Below are positions 44,241 to 52,339 of a stretch of 64,000 nucleotides of DNA, piece after piece. The position numbers and the translations under genes were made by a program. Below the pieces are notes generated by a model. It was not told where the DNA came from and ran no database searches. It worked only from the letters and a program-made list of their open reading frames with translations. The DNA is from Nitrobacter sp. NHB1 (GTDB taxonomy: Bacteria; Pseudomonadota; Alphaproteobacteria; Rhizobiales; Xanthobacteraceae). The first letter of the stretch is position 1, and every line of letters starts with the position of its first letter. The DNA lies in NCBI RefSeq assembly GCF_036964665.1, contig NZ_JBAMDA010000001.1, positions 1,860,001 to 1,924,000 of the forward strand. Reading direction: 5' to 3'.

Positions 44241-45317
44241 TCAGATCTCGAGATACTCGTTCGAAACGATCTCGATGCCGAAACCGGAGAGGCCCTTGTA
44301 GTCGTACGCCGACGACGTCAGATGCCGTATCGACGTCACGCCGAGATCGCGCAGGATCTGCGCGCCGACGCCGACCTCGCGCCACTGCCTGTTGCGATCG
44401 GCTTCCGCCGATTTGTGTTCGGGGAGCGGCGCCACCGGCACCCCAGCAGCGCCGTCTCGCAGATACACCAGCACGCCGCTGCCGGCCTTCTTGAAATGCT
44501 CGAGCACGACCTCCATGCGCCGCGGCCCGGCGAAGATATCGCGCACGATATTTGGCTTGTGGAAACGGGTCAGAACATTCTTTCCATCCCCGATGCCGGC
44601 GTAGACGAACGCGACATGGGCCATGGAATCGAACGGCGAACGGTAGGCGTAGCCCTGCAGCGGCCCGATCGGGCTGTCGATCGTAAACTCCGAGACCCGC
44701 TCGATCAGCTTCTCTCGCGCCTGACGATACGCGATGATGTCGGCGATGGTGACATGCTTGAGGCTGTGCGCGGCAACGAACCGCGCAACCTGCTCGCCTT
44801 TCATCACCGTGCCGTCGTCGTTCATCAACTCGCTGATGACACCGACCGGCGGCAGGCCGGCCAGCTTGCAGAGATCGACCGCCGCCTCGGTATGGCCCGC
44901 GCGCAGCAGGACACCGCCGTTGCGCGCGATCAGCGGGAAGATGTGACCGGGCCGGGCAAAGTCGCTGGCGCCGGCGTTGGGATTGGCGAGCGCCCGGCAA
45001 CAGGAGGCACGCTCTTCGGCCGAAATGCCGGTGCCGCCATCGGGCTTGTAATCGATCGAGACGGTGAAAGCCGTGGTATGATTGGACTCGTTATGCGCGA
45101 CCATCGGATCAAGCCGCAGCCGTTGCGCCTCCTCCGTCGTGATCGGTGCGCAAACTATGCCGGAGGTGTGCCGTATGATGAACGCCATCTTCTCCGCGGT
45201 GCAGAGCGATGCCGCGACGATTAGATCGCCCTCGCCCTCGCGGTCGTCATCGTCGGTGACGGCGACGATTTCGCCGTTGGCAAAAGCCTCCAGCACTTCC
45301 GGAATTGGATGGGACAT
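44241..45317 (-). CDS. ribB: 3,4-dihydroxy-2-butanone-4-phosphate synthase with degenerate GTP cyclohydrolase II domain
   Basis: A 358-residue RibBA-type protein in riboflavin synthesis. The RibB domain (about residues 1-205) is intact, with TDDDDREGEGDLIVAA near residue 22 and LLRAGHTEAAVDLCKLAG near 145. The second domain (about 210-358) follows the GCH II fold but lacks the three zinc-binding Cys residues (the region reads FHKPNIVRDIFAG), so it should not hydrolyse GTP. A separate ribA must exist elsewhere. Such forms are usual in alphaproteobacteria. Confidence 0.9.
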   Translation of the reverse strand: MSHPIPEVLEAFANGEIVAVTDDDDREGEGDLIVAASLCTAEKMAFIIRHTSGIVCAPITTEEAQRLRLDPMVAHNESNHTTAFTVSIDYKPDGGTGISAEERASCCRALANPNAGASDFARPGHIFPLIARNGGVLLRAGHTEAAVDLCKLAGLPPVGVISELMNDDGTVMKGEQVARFVAAHSLKHVTIADIIAYRQAREKLIERVSEFTIDSPIGPLQGYAYRSPFDSMAHVAFVYAGIGDGKNVLTRFHKPNIVRDIFAGPRRMEVVLEHFKKAGSGVLVYLRDGAAGVPVAPLPEHKSAEADRNRQWREVGVGAQILRDLGVTSIRHLTSSAYDYKGLSGFGIEIVSNEYLEI

Positions 45318-45354
45318 GGCCTGCACTTTCCCGTTTGACGGACGTTCGTATGAC

Positions 45355-45470
45355 CTAGAGCATTTTCCGGCTAAGTGGAATCCGGTTAGCCGTAAGAAAA
45401 TGCTCTCAATCAATAATGTGCGCGTATTCCGATCGCAAAACCGGTACCCACTTTTGCGGAAATACGCGCA
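45355..45470. repeat. Dispersed intergenic repeat, copy 2, two hairpins
   Basis: The first hairpin pairs AGAGCATTTTC (45357-45367) with GAAAATGCTCT (45396-45406). The second pairs GCGCGTATTCC (45420-45431) with GGAAATACGCGC (45457-45469). The same blocks are found at 7110-7181. It lies upstream of ribB and may contain or displace its promoter. Confidence 0.75.
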
Positions 45471-45567
45471 GAGCGGGCAGTGTTGCAACTATATCGGTCC
45501 ACATGGGTATGTGAGGAAAGGCGAGCCGCGGCGCGCTCCTCGCCCACCGTCGCGGAGACTCACTGCC

Positions 45568-47313
45568 CTACGGCAGCACCTCCCGGCGCTCGCTTAGAAG
45601 CGCATCGGATTCGGCACGCTTGTCGGCCAGCAGCCCGTTATCGGCGGCCTCGATCGCCGCGAACAGCTCGTGCGCGTCGGTCAGCCGCGTCACCGTCACG
45701 TAATCCGCGCCGGCGGCATACTGATCCCCGACGTCCGACAGCAGGTCCGCCGTCGAGATGATCTTTGCGGTCGGGTTGAGCGAGCGGACGTGGCGAACGA
45801 GCTTTTCGTTATTGGCGCCCTTAAGCAGCGAATCCGGCACGCTCAGAATGATGATCTCGGCGCTGCCGACCCCGGCATGAAGCAGCGTATCCACGTTGCT
45901 GATGTCGCCATAGGTGACGTGGAGACCGCGGGCAACGAGCGTGCTGAACACCACCGGGTTGAAGTCGACCACGGCGATCTGGTCCAGCAGCGACTCGTCC
46001 CGGCGTTCGATCTCGCTCAGCAGCGCGCTGGCGGCACGGAAGAATCCAAGAATGACGATGCGCCGCGGTTCGCCATGGCCGTCCTCGCCGTGTCCTCCCG
46101 CACTATATCCGCCCTCCCCGGCTTCGGTGCGGTCGAGGTCCCGAAGGCCGAGCCGCTTCAGGAACCTGATGCCCAGCCGCGAAAGCTGATCGCTGCGCCC
46201 GATCGCGAACGTACTCAGCACCGCCAGCACCACGAACGCGAACGACGCGGCGCTCGCGGTCTGAGTCTTGATGTGCCCCGCAACCACGCCGGTCTGGATC
46301 ACGACCAGCGAAAACTCGCTGATCTGCGCCAGATTGATCGCCGGCAGCAGGCTGGCGCGCAGTCCCTGCTTCATCAGATACAGCGGCAAAAACGTCGTGA
46401 CAACGCGACTCGCCACCGTGAAGGCCGCGATCATCAGCGCGAGCCCGATCACCGAACCGTTCGGGATCGGAATGGTCATGCCCAGCGCGACGAAGAACAG
46501 CGTGATGAAAAAGTCCCGCAGCGTCGTCACCTTGGCGGTGACATCGAGCGCGTAAGGAAAGGTCGAGAGCGACACACCGGCCACCAGCGAGCCCATTTCG
46601 CGGGACAGGTGCAACCGTTCGGCGATCTCGCCGATCAGAAAGCACCACGCCAGCGCGCCGAGCAGCACCAGCTCCGGGCGGCGAGCGATCTGGTGAAACA
46701 GATAAGGCAGCACGTAGCGGCTGAGGATCAGCGCGGTCGCCACCAGCGCGCCGACCCGCGCGATCGAGAGCAGGATGATGGACATCTGAAGATTGTCGAG
46801 ACTGGGCTGCACCGCCAGGAACAGGATCGCGAAGATATCCTGCAACACCAGCACGCCGAGCGTGATGCGGCCCGGCAGGGTATCGAGTTCGCGCTTCTCG
46901 TAAAGGACCTTGACGATGATGACCGTGCTCGACAGCGCGCAGGCGACGCAGAGATACAGCGCATCGAAACCGCCGTGGCCCATGCCAAGCCCGATTGCCA
47001 TGAAGAACAGCACGCCGAGGATGCAGCCGCCGAGGAGTTGGCCGCCGGCTGCGACCACGATCACCCGCCCGGCGCGCACGATCTTCTTCAGGTCGATTTC
47101 CAGGCCGATCATGAAAAGCATGAAGATCAGGCCGAGTTCGGAGATGGTCTGGATCGATTCCTGCGACTTGACCCATCCCATTCCGAACGGGCCGATGAAA
47201 AACCCGGCCAGCAGATAGGCCAGAATCAACGGCTGTCGGGAAAAATGCGCGACCAGCCCGAGGCCCCAGGCAAACAGGATGGAAAGCGTGATATCGCCGA
47301 TAAGTTCGTGCAT
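45568..47313 (-). CDS. CPA2-family cation/proton antiporter (KefB-like) with regulatory NAD-type domain
   Basis: A 581-residue membrane protein with 12-13 helices at about 1-390 (LSILFAWGLGLVAHFSRQPLILAYLLAGFFIGPFG at the start) and a C-terminal TrkA-N/RCK-like domain at about 415-540 (RIVILGFFRAASALLSEIERR, VVDFNPVVFSTLVARGLHVTYGDISN, IIILSVPDSLL). It is a K+/H+ or Na+/H+ antiporter. The glycine pattern of the nucleotide loop is damaged (GFFRAAS rather than GxGxxG), so ligand binding may differ. Confidence 0.88.
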   Translation of the reverse strand: MHELIGDITLSILFAWGLGLVAHFSRQPLILAYLLAGFFIGPFGMGWVKSQESIQTISELGLIFMLFMIGLEIDLKKIVRAGRVIVVAAGGQLLGGCILGVLFFMAIGLGMGHGGFDALYLCVACALSSTVIIVKVLYEKRELDTLPGRITLGVLVLQDIFAILFLAVQPSLDNLQMSIILLSIARVGALVATALILSRYVLPYLFHQIARRPELVLLGALAWCFLIGEIAERLHLSREMGSLVAGVSLSTFPYALDVTAKVTTLRDFFITLFFVALGMTIPIPNGSVIGLALMIAAFTVASRVVTTFLPLYLMKQGLRASLLPAINLAQISEFSLVVIQTGVVAGHIKTQTASAASFAFVVLAVLSTFAIGRSDQLSRLGIRFLKRLGLRDLDRTEAGEGGYSAGGHGEDGHGEPRRIVILGFFRAASALLSEIERRDESLLDQIAVVDFNPVVFSTLVARGLHVTYGDISNVDTLLHAGVGSAEIIILSVPDSLLKGANNEKLVRHVRSLNPTAKIISTADLLSDVGDQYAAGADYVTVTRLTDAHELFAAIEAADNGLLADKRAESDALLSERREVLP

Positions 47314-47351
47314 GCCCCTCAGCCAGTCGGCAGGATTTCCGGACGCTCAGG

Positions 47352-47587
47352 CTAAGGATACGCGGTTACCGCCGGCTTCGTCGATGCCCGGCGCGCCCGC
47401 TTTTTCGCGCAAATTCGGGACAACCCTGCCCTTCCCGGGAAGCTCACCGGCAACAGGCAGCCCGCGGCACTCAGGTGGAGAACCGCAGCCCCTTGCCGAG
47501 ATCCTTGCCGTCGCGCTTGAGGACGGCGCCAGCATCGAGATTGAGTTCGAAAGGCATCAGGATGGCGCCCTCGATCTTGCCGTTGCC
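47352..47587 (-). pseudogene. Remnant of an IalB-family periplasmic protein gene
   Basis: Pieces of one protein appear in three frames. From 47587 the frame reads GNGKIEGAILMPFELNLDAG and ends LGKGLRFST at a TGA (47471-47473). The next piece, in a shifted frame, reads AAGCLLPVSFPG, and a third reads VVPNLREKAGAPGIDEAGG then NRVSLA and a TAG at 47352. Together they follow the IalB (invasion-associated locus B) C-terminal pattern: LMPFGLNL, TC, GCLVPVSF and GGKxVSLAxSLKGF. A nonsense mutation and at least two frameshifts make it dead. It lies directly after tonB. Confidence 0.6.
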
Positions 47588-47618
47588 GGCAGCTCAATGG
47601 CGTCGAGGTTGGCCGACG

Positions 47619-48434
47619 TCATCGTGTAAATCTGATCGGAACGGCGAGTGTGATCGAACGACCTCCGACATTCGGCGGCGGCGCGGGAACTGGGCTGGCG
47701 CGTCGCGGCAGGGACACCGATTCCGCGTCGAGCGAAGCGTCCCCGGACGAACGAACCAGGCGCGAGGAGAGGACGCGGCCCGAGCGGTCTATCGTGAATA
47801 CGACCGTCGCAACGCCGGTCCCTGCGCCGGGCGGGAAGCGCTTGTGGCGGTTGAGATGGGCCATCAACGCGCCGCGCCAGGATGCCCGCGACATCGACGA
47901 CGACAGCCCTTCGGCCGACGCGGCGGCACGGTCCGCGCGCTGCGCCTGCGAACTGGGCGGCGCGGTGGTGCGCGGGGCCTTCTTCTGCTTTTTCTTCTTC
48001 GGTTTCGGCTTCGGCTTCGGCTTCGGCCGCTCGGCCTTCGGCGGCAACACCACCTCCGCCTTCTCCATCTTCGGCGGTTCCGGCGGCTTGATCTCGGTTT
48101 CCACCGGCGTCTTCAACTCAGGTTGCGGCTCGACCTTCTCCTCGACCGGCTTCTCCGGTTGTGGCTCCGGCCGATCCTCGGCCTCCTCCATCTGCGGTCC
48201 CGGCGCCACATCCTGCTGCGGCACCTCGGGGGCGACGGCGAGCGGCGCCAGTTCCATCATGATGGCGGCCGGCGGATCGCCCGGCGGCTCGGCCGCCGCC
48301 GGCCGGTTCAGCGCCAGCCATATCCCGCCGGCGTGCAACCCAATCACGGCGAGCCCGGCCACCGTCCAGCGCAACGCGGACAGCAAGGTCACTTCGCTGC
48401 CGGTCCGGCCGTCGGGGTCGCGCCAGTCGATCAT
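47619..48434 (-). CDS. tonB: TonB energy-transducing protein
   Basis: A 271-residue TonB. One N-terminal membrane helix (about residues 20-42, ALRWTVAGLAVIGLHAGGIW), a Pro/Glu/Lys-rich periplasmic spacer (about 45-160, with PKPKPKPKPKKKKQKK), and a C-terminal TonB domain (about 180-271: WRGALMAHLNRHKRFPPGA, TVVFTIDRSGRVLSSRLVRSSG). It carries proton-motive energy from ExbB/ExbD to outer-membrane receptors. It overlaps exbD by four bases. The spacer is long enough to cross the periplasm. Confidence 0.92.
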   Translation of the reverse strand: MIDWRDPDGRTGSEVTLLSALRWTVAGLAVIGLHAGGIWLALNRPAAAEPPGDPPAAIMMELAPLAVAPEVPQQDVAPGPQMEEAEDRPEPQPEKPVEEKVEPQPELKTPVETEIKPPEPPKMEKAEVVLPPKAERPKPKPKPKPKKKKQKKAPRTTAPPSSQAQRADRAAASAEGLSSSMSRASWRGALMAHLNRHKRFPPGAGTGVATVVFTIDRSGRVLSSRLVRSSGDASLDAESVSLPRRASPVPAPPPNVGGRSITLAVPIRFTR

Positions 48435-48889
48435 GGCTGTGTCGCCGCCACCGGCGCTGCCGCCGCCTGCCCGGTGTCCTCAAGTCCGACCAGCGCGATC
48501 TTGAGATAGCCGGCGTCGCGCAACAGGTTCATCACCTTCATCAACTCGTTGTAGGCCACCGACCCGTCGGCGCGCAGGAACACCCGTTGCTCGCGGTCGT
48601 TGTCGGTCTGTTGATCCAGCGTCGCCTGAAGCGCGCTGCGCGGCACATCCTCATTGCCGAGCGCCAGCGTCAGGTCGGACTTCACCGTCAGGAACACCGG
48701 CTTGTCCGGGCGCGGCTGCGGCTGGGCGTTGGACACCGGCAAATCCACCGCCACGTCCACCGTCGACAGCGGCGCCGCCACCATGAAGATGATGAGCAGC
48801 ACCAGCATCACGTCGATGAACGGCGTGACGTTGATCTCGCTGAGTTCGTCGATGCCGCCGTCGTGCGGGTCCTTGAGCGATACGGCCAT
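48431..48889 (-). CDS. exbD: ExbD, TonB-system proton channel subunit
   Basis: A 152-residue ExbD with the N-terminal ISEINVTPFIDVMLVLLIIFM segment at about residues 17-37; the Asp in TPFIDV is the proton-carrying residue. A periplasmic domain follows (VDLPVSNAQPQPRPDKPVFLTVKSDL), with a short Ala/Pro tail (QAAAAPVAATQP). It lies between exbB and tonB with a six-base gap to exbB and a four-base overlap with tonB, so all three are one operon (exbB, exbD, tonB). Confidence 0.92.
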   Translation of the reverse strand: MAVSLKDPHDGGIDELSEINVTPFIDVMLVLLIIFMVAAPLSTVDVAVDLPVSNAQPQPRPDKPVFLTVKSDLTLALGNEDVPRSALQATLDQQTDNDREQRVFLRADGSVAYNELMKVMNLLRDAGYLKIALVGLEDTGQAAAAPVAATQP

Positions 48890-48895
48890 GGCGGC

Positions 48896-49891
48896 TCACT
48901 CCGCGGCGGCGCGGCCGCGCTCCGGCGAAACCAGCCCCCGCTCCAGCCGTTCCAGGTCGCGCGAGATGTGCTGGATGATTTCGCCGGAGACATCCGACAA
49001 CAGCGCTCGGTAGCTCGCCAGCGCCCGCGCAAACACGTTGTAGATAATCACCGCCGGAATGGCGGCGACGAGACCGAGCGCGGTGGCGAGCAACGCTTCG
49101 GCGATGCCCGGCGCCACCACGGCAAGATTGGTGGTCTTGGACAGGGAGATGCCGATGAAGGCGTTCATGATCCCCCACACCGTGCCGAACAGACCAACGA
49201 AGGGCGCGGTGGCGCCGATCGTCGCCAACAGCCCGGTGCCGCGTGCGACCTCGCGGCCCGCCCTCGCCTCGATGCGCGACAGCGCGATCGCCAGCCGCTC
49301 CTTGATGCCGTCAGCCGAAAGATCGCGCGAGCGCTTACGTTCGCCCTCCGCCGCCTCCAACAGCTCGGCCACCGTGCCCTGACCGGTCCAGCCATCCGCG
49401 GTTTCAGCCTGCGCCGCCGCAAGGCTATCGGCGCGGACGAGCTTGCGCACGCAGCTCTGCGCCCGCCGCCGCGCCGCCGCCAGCTCCATGCCCTTGGCCA
49501 GCCAGATCGTCCACGTCACCAGCGAGGCGAACGCCAGCCCGATCATTACCGCCTTCACGACGATGTCCGCCTGCATGAACATCCCCCACGGCGACAGATC
49601 GCGCGGCAATGTCGAGGCCGATACCGACGGCGCAGACCGAGCAGGCGGTGCGTCCACGGCAGTCGCTTCGGACGAGCGCGACGATGCGGGCGGAGCACCC
49701 TGGGAGACCGCATCAGGCCTGGGTGACCGCGACGTCTCTCCGGGTGCCGGCGGCGTCGAAGATAATGGTGAGGGGGAGACCGCCGGCGACGTTCCCTGCT
49801 GCTGCGCATGTGCCGGCACTACAGCCGCAAGAACGGCGAACACGACGACAAGCACCAGACGTGCCGCCCCTGTTACAAATTGCGTCATCAT
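48896..49891 (-). CDS. exbB: ExbB, TonB-system energiser
   Basis: A 331-residue ExbB with a signal peptide (cleavage after AHA, about residue 29), a long Ser/Pro-rich periplasmic segment (about 30-100) and three membrane helices. The MotA/TolQ/ExbB core has GLLATIGATAPFVGLFGTVWGIMNAF near residue 225 and ALGLVAAIPAVIIYNVFAR near 280. The N-terminal extension is typical of alphaproteobacterial ExbB. It is the first gene of the operon, divergent from the TonB-dependent receptor gene. Confidence 0.92.
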   Translation of the reverse strand: MMTQFVTGAARLVLVVVFAVLAAVVPAHAQQQGTSPAVSPSPLSSTPPAPGETSRSPRPDAVSQGAPPASSRSSEATAVDAPPARSAPSVSASTLPRDLSPWGMFMQADIVVKAVMIGLAFASLVTWTIWLAKGMELAAARRRAQSCVRKLVRADSLAAAQAETADGWTGQGTVAELLEAAEGERKRSRDLSADGIKERLAIALSRIEARAGREVARGTGLLATIGATAPFVGLFGTVWGIMNAFIGISLSKTTNLAVVAPGIAEALLATALGLVAAIPAVIIYNVFARALASYRALLSDVSGEIIQHISRDLERLERGLVSPERGRAAAE

Positions 49892-49907
49892 TCCCCGTTC
49901 CTCGCTC

Positions 49908-50019
49908 CTACTGACTTGACAGCGCCACCGGGTCGAGCCGCGCGGCGCAAAACGCCGGCATGAAGCCGAACAACGCCCATCACCACCGCTCCCGTCAGCG
50001 CTCCCGCAGCTTCATCCGA
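49908..50019 (-). pseudogene. C-terminal tail of a MacB/FtsX-type ABC permease
   Basis: From 50019 one frame reads EAAGALTGAVVMGVV, and about 12 bases later a frame shifted by one base reads FGFMPAFCAARLDPVALSSQ and stops at 49910-49908. Joined, they match the end of MacB-family permeases, whose last helix is followed by GFxPAxxAARLDPVEAL. No upstream part of the gene remains. It lies between exbB and the receptor gene and is a relic of the former neighbour. Confidence 0.6.
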
Positions 50020-50152
50020 TTAAGCCGGGCAGTCTTCGTTTGGACGCCCGGTTCACATGCGGCTTGCAACGCAGCCTTGAGCAATCAGCGATATCCCCGA
50101 TCGTCATCACAAAATTCAGGCGCTATGCCATTTTCACCCTATTCATCTCGAC

Positions 50153-50176
50153 CGTTATATGCATACACATATAGCA
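50153..50176. promoter_or_regulatory. Putative ModE operator (Mo-box) upstream of the TonB-dependent receptor
   Basis: CGTTATAT-N8-ATATAGCA. The left half is identical to the E. coli modA operator half as I recall it, and the spacing is the same. It ends 24 bases before the ATG of the receptor gene, a position suited to repression. The same arrangement stands upstream of the DUF2478 gene (14082-14105). Comparison with a ModE matrix was not possible. Confidence 0.62.
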
Positions 50177-50200
50177 ATATTCGAAGCCGAGGAAGACCAG

Positions 50201-52339
50201 ATGCCGTCTGACCGTCGCCACAAGCGGTACCGCTTTCGCAGACTGCCTTCATTGTCTATCCTGGCAGTGCTGTGTGGAAGCGCGTCGGCTCAAGAGATGC
50301 TTCCGACAATCGATGTCCGGAGCGACGCGGCGCAAACTGCCGACGTGACTCCTGATTATAAGGTCAACCGCGTAGAGCTCGGGCCCCTGGGCAAGAAGCC
50401 CCTGATTGACACGCCCTTCTCAGTCAATACGGTCTCGGAAGCGCTCGCTGAAAATCAGCAACTTCAAAGCGTGCGTGAAGCGTTCCGCTTCATTCCTTCA
50501 GTCCAGGGCGAGAACGTCCGTCCACAGACGCGCGGTCTTCAAGCGAGCGTCGTGCAAAACACGCGCGTCGATGGCTTGAATATTGCCGCAACGACTGACT
50601 ATCCGATCGAAGAATTTCAACGCCTCGACGTGTTGAACGGAATCGCCGGCGCGTTGTTTGGCCCGGCTCAGCCGGGCGGAACCTTCAATTACATCATGAA
50701 GCGTCCGACCGCCGACCCATTGCAGCGTTTCACGGGAGGCTATCTCTCCACCGGCCAGTGGCTCGCGCACATGGATCTTGGAGGCTTCGCCGATCCGGAG
50801 CATCGCCTCGGCTATCGATTAAACCTTCTCGATCAGGATGGCGCAAGCTACGTCGGCAACAGTCGGCTGCAACGCCAACTCGCCAGCTTCGGCGGCGATA
50901 TTCACTTTAGTCCCGACACGGTCCTCGAGACAAATGCGAGTATTTATCATTACAAAACGGAGGGATTGCCTGGAACCTTCGCCGTTGCAAAGGGCGTCCT
51001 CTTTCCAGCAGCCGTCGACCCGGCTCGGGTTGGTTACGGCCAGCCGTGGGGAGGCGACGACAATACGACAACGATCCTGAGCGGTCGCATCAAGCATGAT
51101 TTTAACGAGAATTGGAGCTTCTCCGCCGGCGTCTCGCGCAATACAAGCGATCGCGCCTCTACGGTTCCAACAAATACGCTCATCAACAACGCTGGACGTT
51201 ACGTAACGACCGCGGCGACAACGACCTATAGTCTTGACACGGTCACCAGCAATCAAGCCATTCTGAATGGCCGTTTCGAGACGGGGCCGCTCAAGCACGA
51301 TCTGTTTCTCGCCAATAACGGTTTCTCCTGGGATCGCTACAGGCCGTTCAAGATCGGCGCACTCACGGCTGGCAGCGCCAGCCTCGACAATCCGTTGACC
51401 TTTCCCGAGCCGAATTTTCCGGATTTCAAAGACCGCTACAGATCTGTGAACACCTTCCAGCAATCGATTACCCTGGGAGACACCATTGCTCTCAACGATC
51501 AATGGTCGGTGTTGGGCGCTATCAGCGACAGTTGGATCGATACCAACAACTACAATACGGTTGGCGGCGTCACGGGCGGGTATAATGCCAATGGATGGAG
51601 CCCGCTCGGCAGCGTTATGTTCAAGCCACGCGAAAACATGACGACCTATTTCACCTACGCGGATAGCTTACAGCAAGGCGACAGTGCACCGGCCGGCACG
51701 CTCAATCAGGGCGAGACTCTGGCCCCCTATCGAAGCAATCAATATGAACTCGGCGCCAAGTTCGATTTCGGGCGCTTCAACCTGAATGCCGCGCTCTACA
51801 GAATCGAGCGACCTTATGCTTTCACCGGGCCGGATAACGTTTTTTCCGTTAAAGGGACACAGATCAATCGTGGAATTGAACTGATGGCGTCAGGCGCTAT
51901 CAATGATGAATGGACCGTGCACGGTGGGATGACGTTCATCGACCCTCGGCTCTACAATACGGGTTCATCCCAAACTGACGGCCAACGCATTCTGGGATTA
52001 TCTCAATTCGTCACGAATTGTTTGCTCGAATATCATGTTCCCACCGTTCAAGGACTGACATTCAGCGGGAACGTCACCTATGCGACGAACCGGCCCACTG
52101 ACTACGCGAACACATCATTTGTTTCCGGCTACGCTGTGCTCGATCTCGGCATGCGCTATGCGCAGCTCGTTGCCAACAAGCGGGTCACGTTCAGGCTCGA
52201 TGTTTTCAATGTCACGGATCTTCATTATTGGGCCAATGTGACGCCGGCGGCTCAGAATGGATATAATGCGACAGGTTCAGCGACCGGTACTTTGGGCGCG
52301 CCGCGGACTGTCCGTGCTTCGCTACAGGTTGAACTGTGA
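50201..52339 (+). CDS. TonB-dependent outer-membrane receptor (siderophore-receptor type, possibly for molybdenum)
   Basis: A 712-residue receptor with signal peptide (cleavage after ASA, about residue 31), a TonB-box-like stretch (LPTIDVRSDAAQTADV, about 35-50), a plug domain (DTPFSVNTVSEALAENQQLQSVREAFRFIPSVQG near 75 and VLNGIAGALFGPAQPGGTFNYIMKRP near 155) and a 22-strand barrel. The start at 50201 has GAGGAAG seven bases upstream; an ATG at 50159 lies inside the Mo-box. It would be classed as a siderophore receptor, but the Mo-box and the downstream ModA-like protein point to molybdate or a Mo-chelate. Codons look more AT-rich than those of its neighbours. Confidence 0.85.
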   Translation: MPSDRRHKRYRFRRLPSLSILAVLCGSASAQEMLPTIDVRSDAAQTADVTPDYKVNRVELGPLGKKPLIDTPFSVNTVSEALAENQQLQSVREAFRFIPSVQGENVRPQTRGLQASVVQNTRVDGLNIAATTDYPIEEFQRLDVLNGIAGALFGPAQPGGTFNYIMKRPTADPLQRFTGGYLSTGQWLAHMDLGGFADPEHRLGYRLNLLDQDGASYVGNSRLQRQLASFGGDIHFSPDTVLETNASIYHYKTEGLPGTFAVAKGVLFPAAVDPARVGYGQPWGGDDNTTTILSGRIKHDFNENWSFSAGVSRNTSDRASTVPTNTLINNAGRYVTTAATTTYSLDTVTSNQAILNGRFETGPLKHDLFLANNGFSWDRYRPFKIGALTAGSASLDNPLTFPEPNFPDFKDRYRSVNTFQQSITLGDTIALNDQWSVLGAISDSWIDTNNYNTVGGVTGGYNANGWSPLGSVMFKPRENMTTYFTYADSLQQGDSAPAGTLNQGETLAPYRSNQYELGAKFDFGRFNLNAALYRIERPYAFTGPDNVFSVKGTQINRGIELMASGAINDEWTVHGGMTFIDPRLYNTGSSQTDGQRILGLSQFVTNCLLEYHVPTVQGLTFSGNVTYATNRPTDYANTSFVSGYAVLDLGMRYAQLVANKRVTFRLDVFNVTDLHYWANVTPAAQNGYNATGSATGTLGAPRTVRASLQVEL

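Noticed and set aside
45318-45600. FMN riboswitch upstream of ribB
   Set aside because: The region is filled by a dispersed repeat and lacks the conserved FMN-aptamer blocks.
45670-47355. 561-residue open frame opposite the CPA2 antiporter
   Set aside because: Highly charged (Arg, Asp, Glu, His) antisense translation of hydrophobic codons; no domain.
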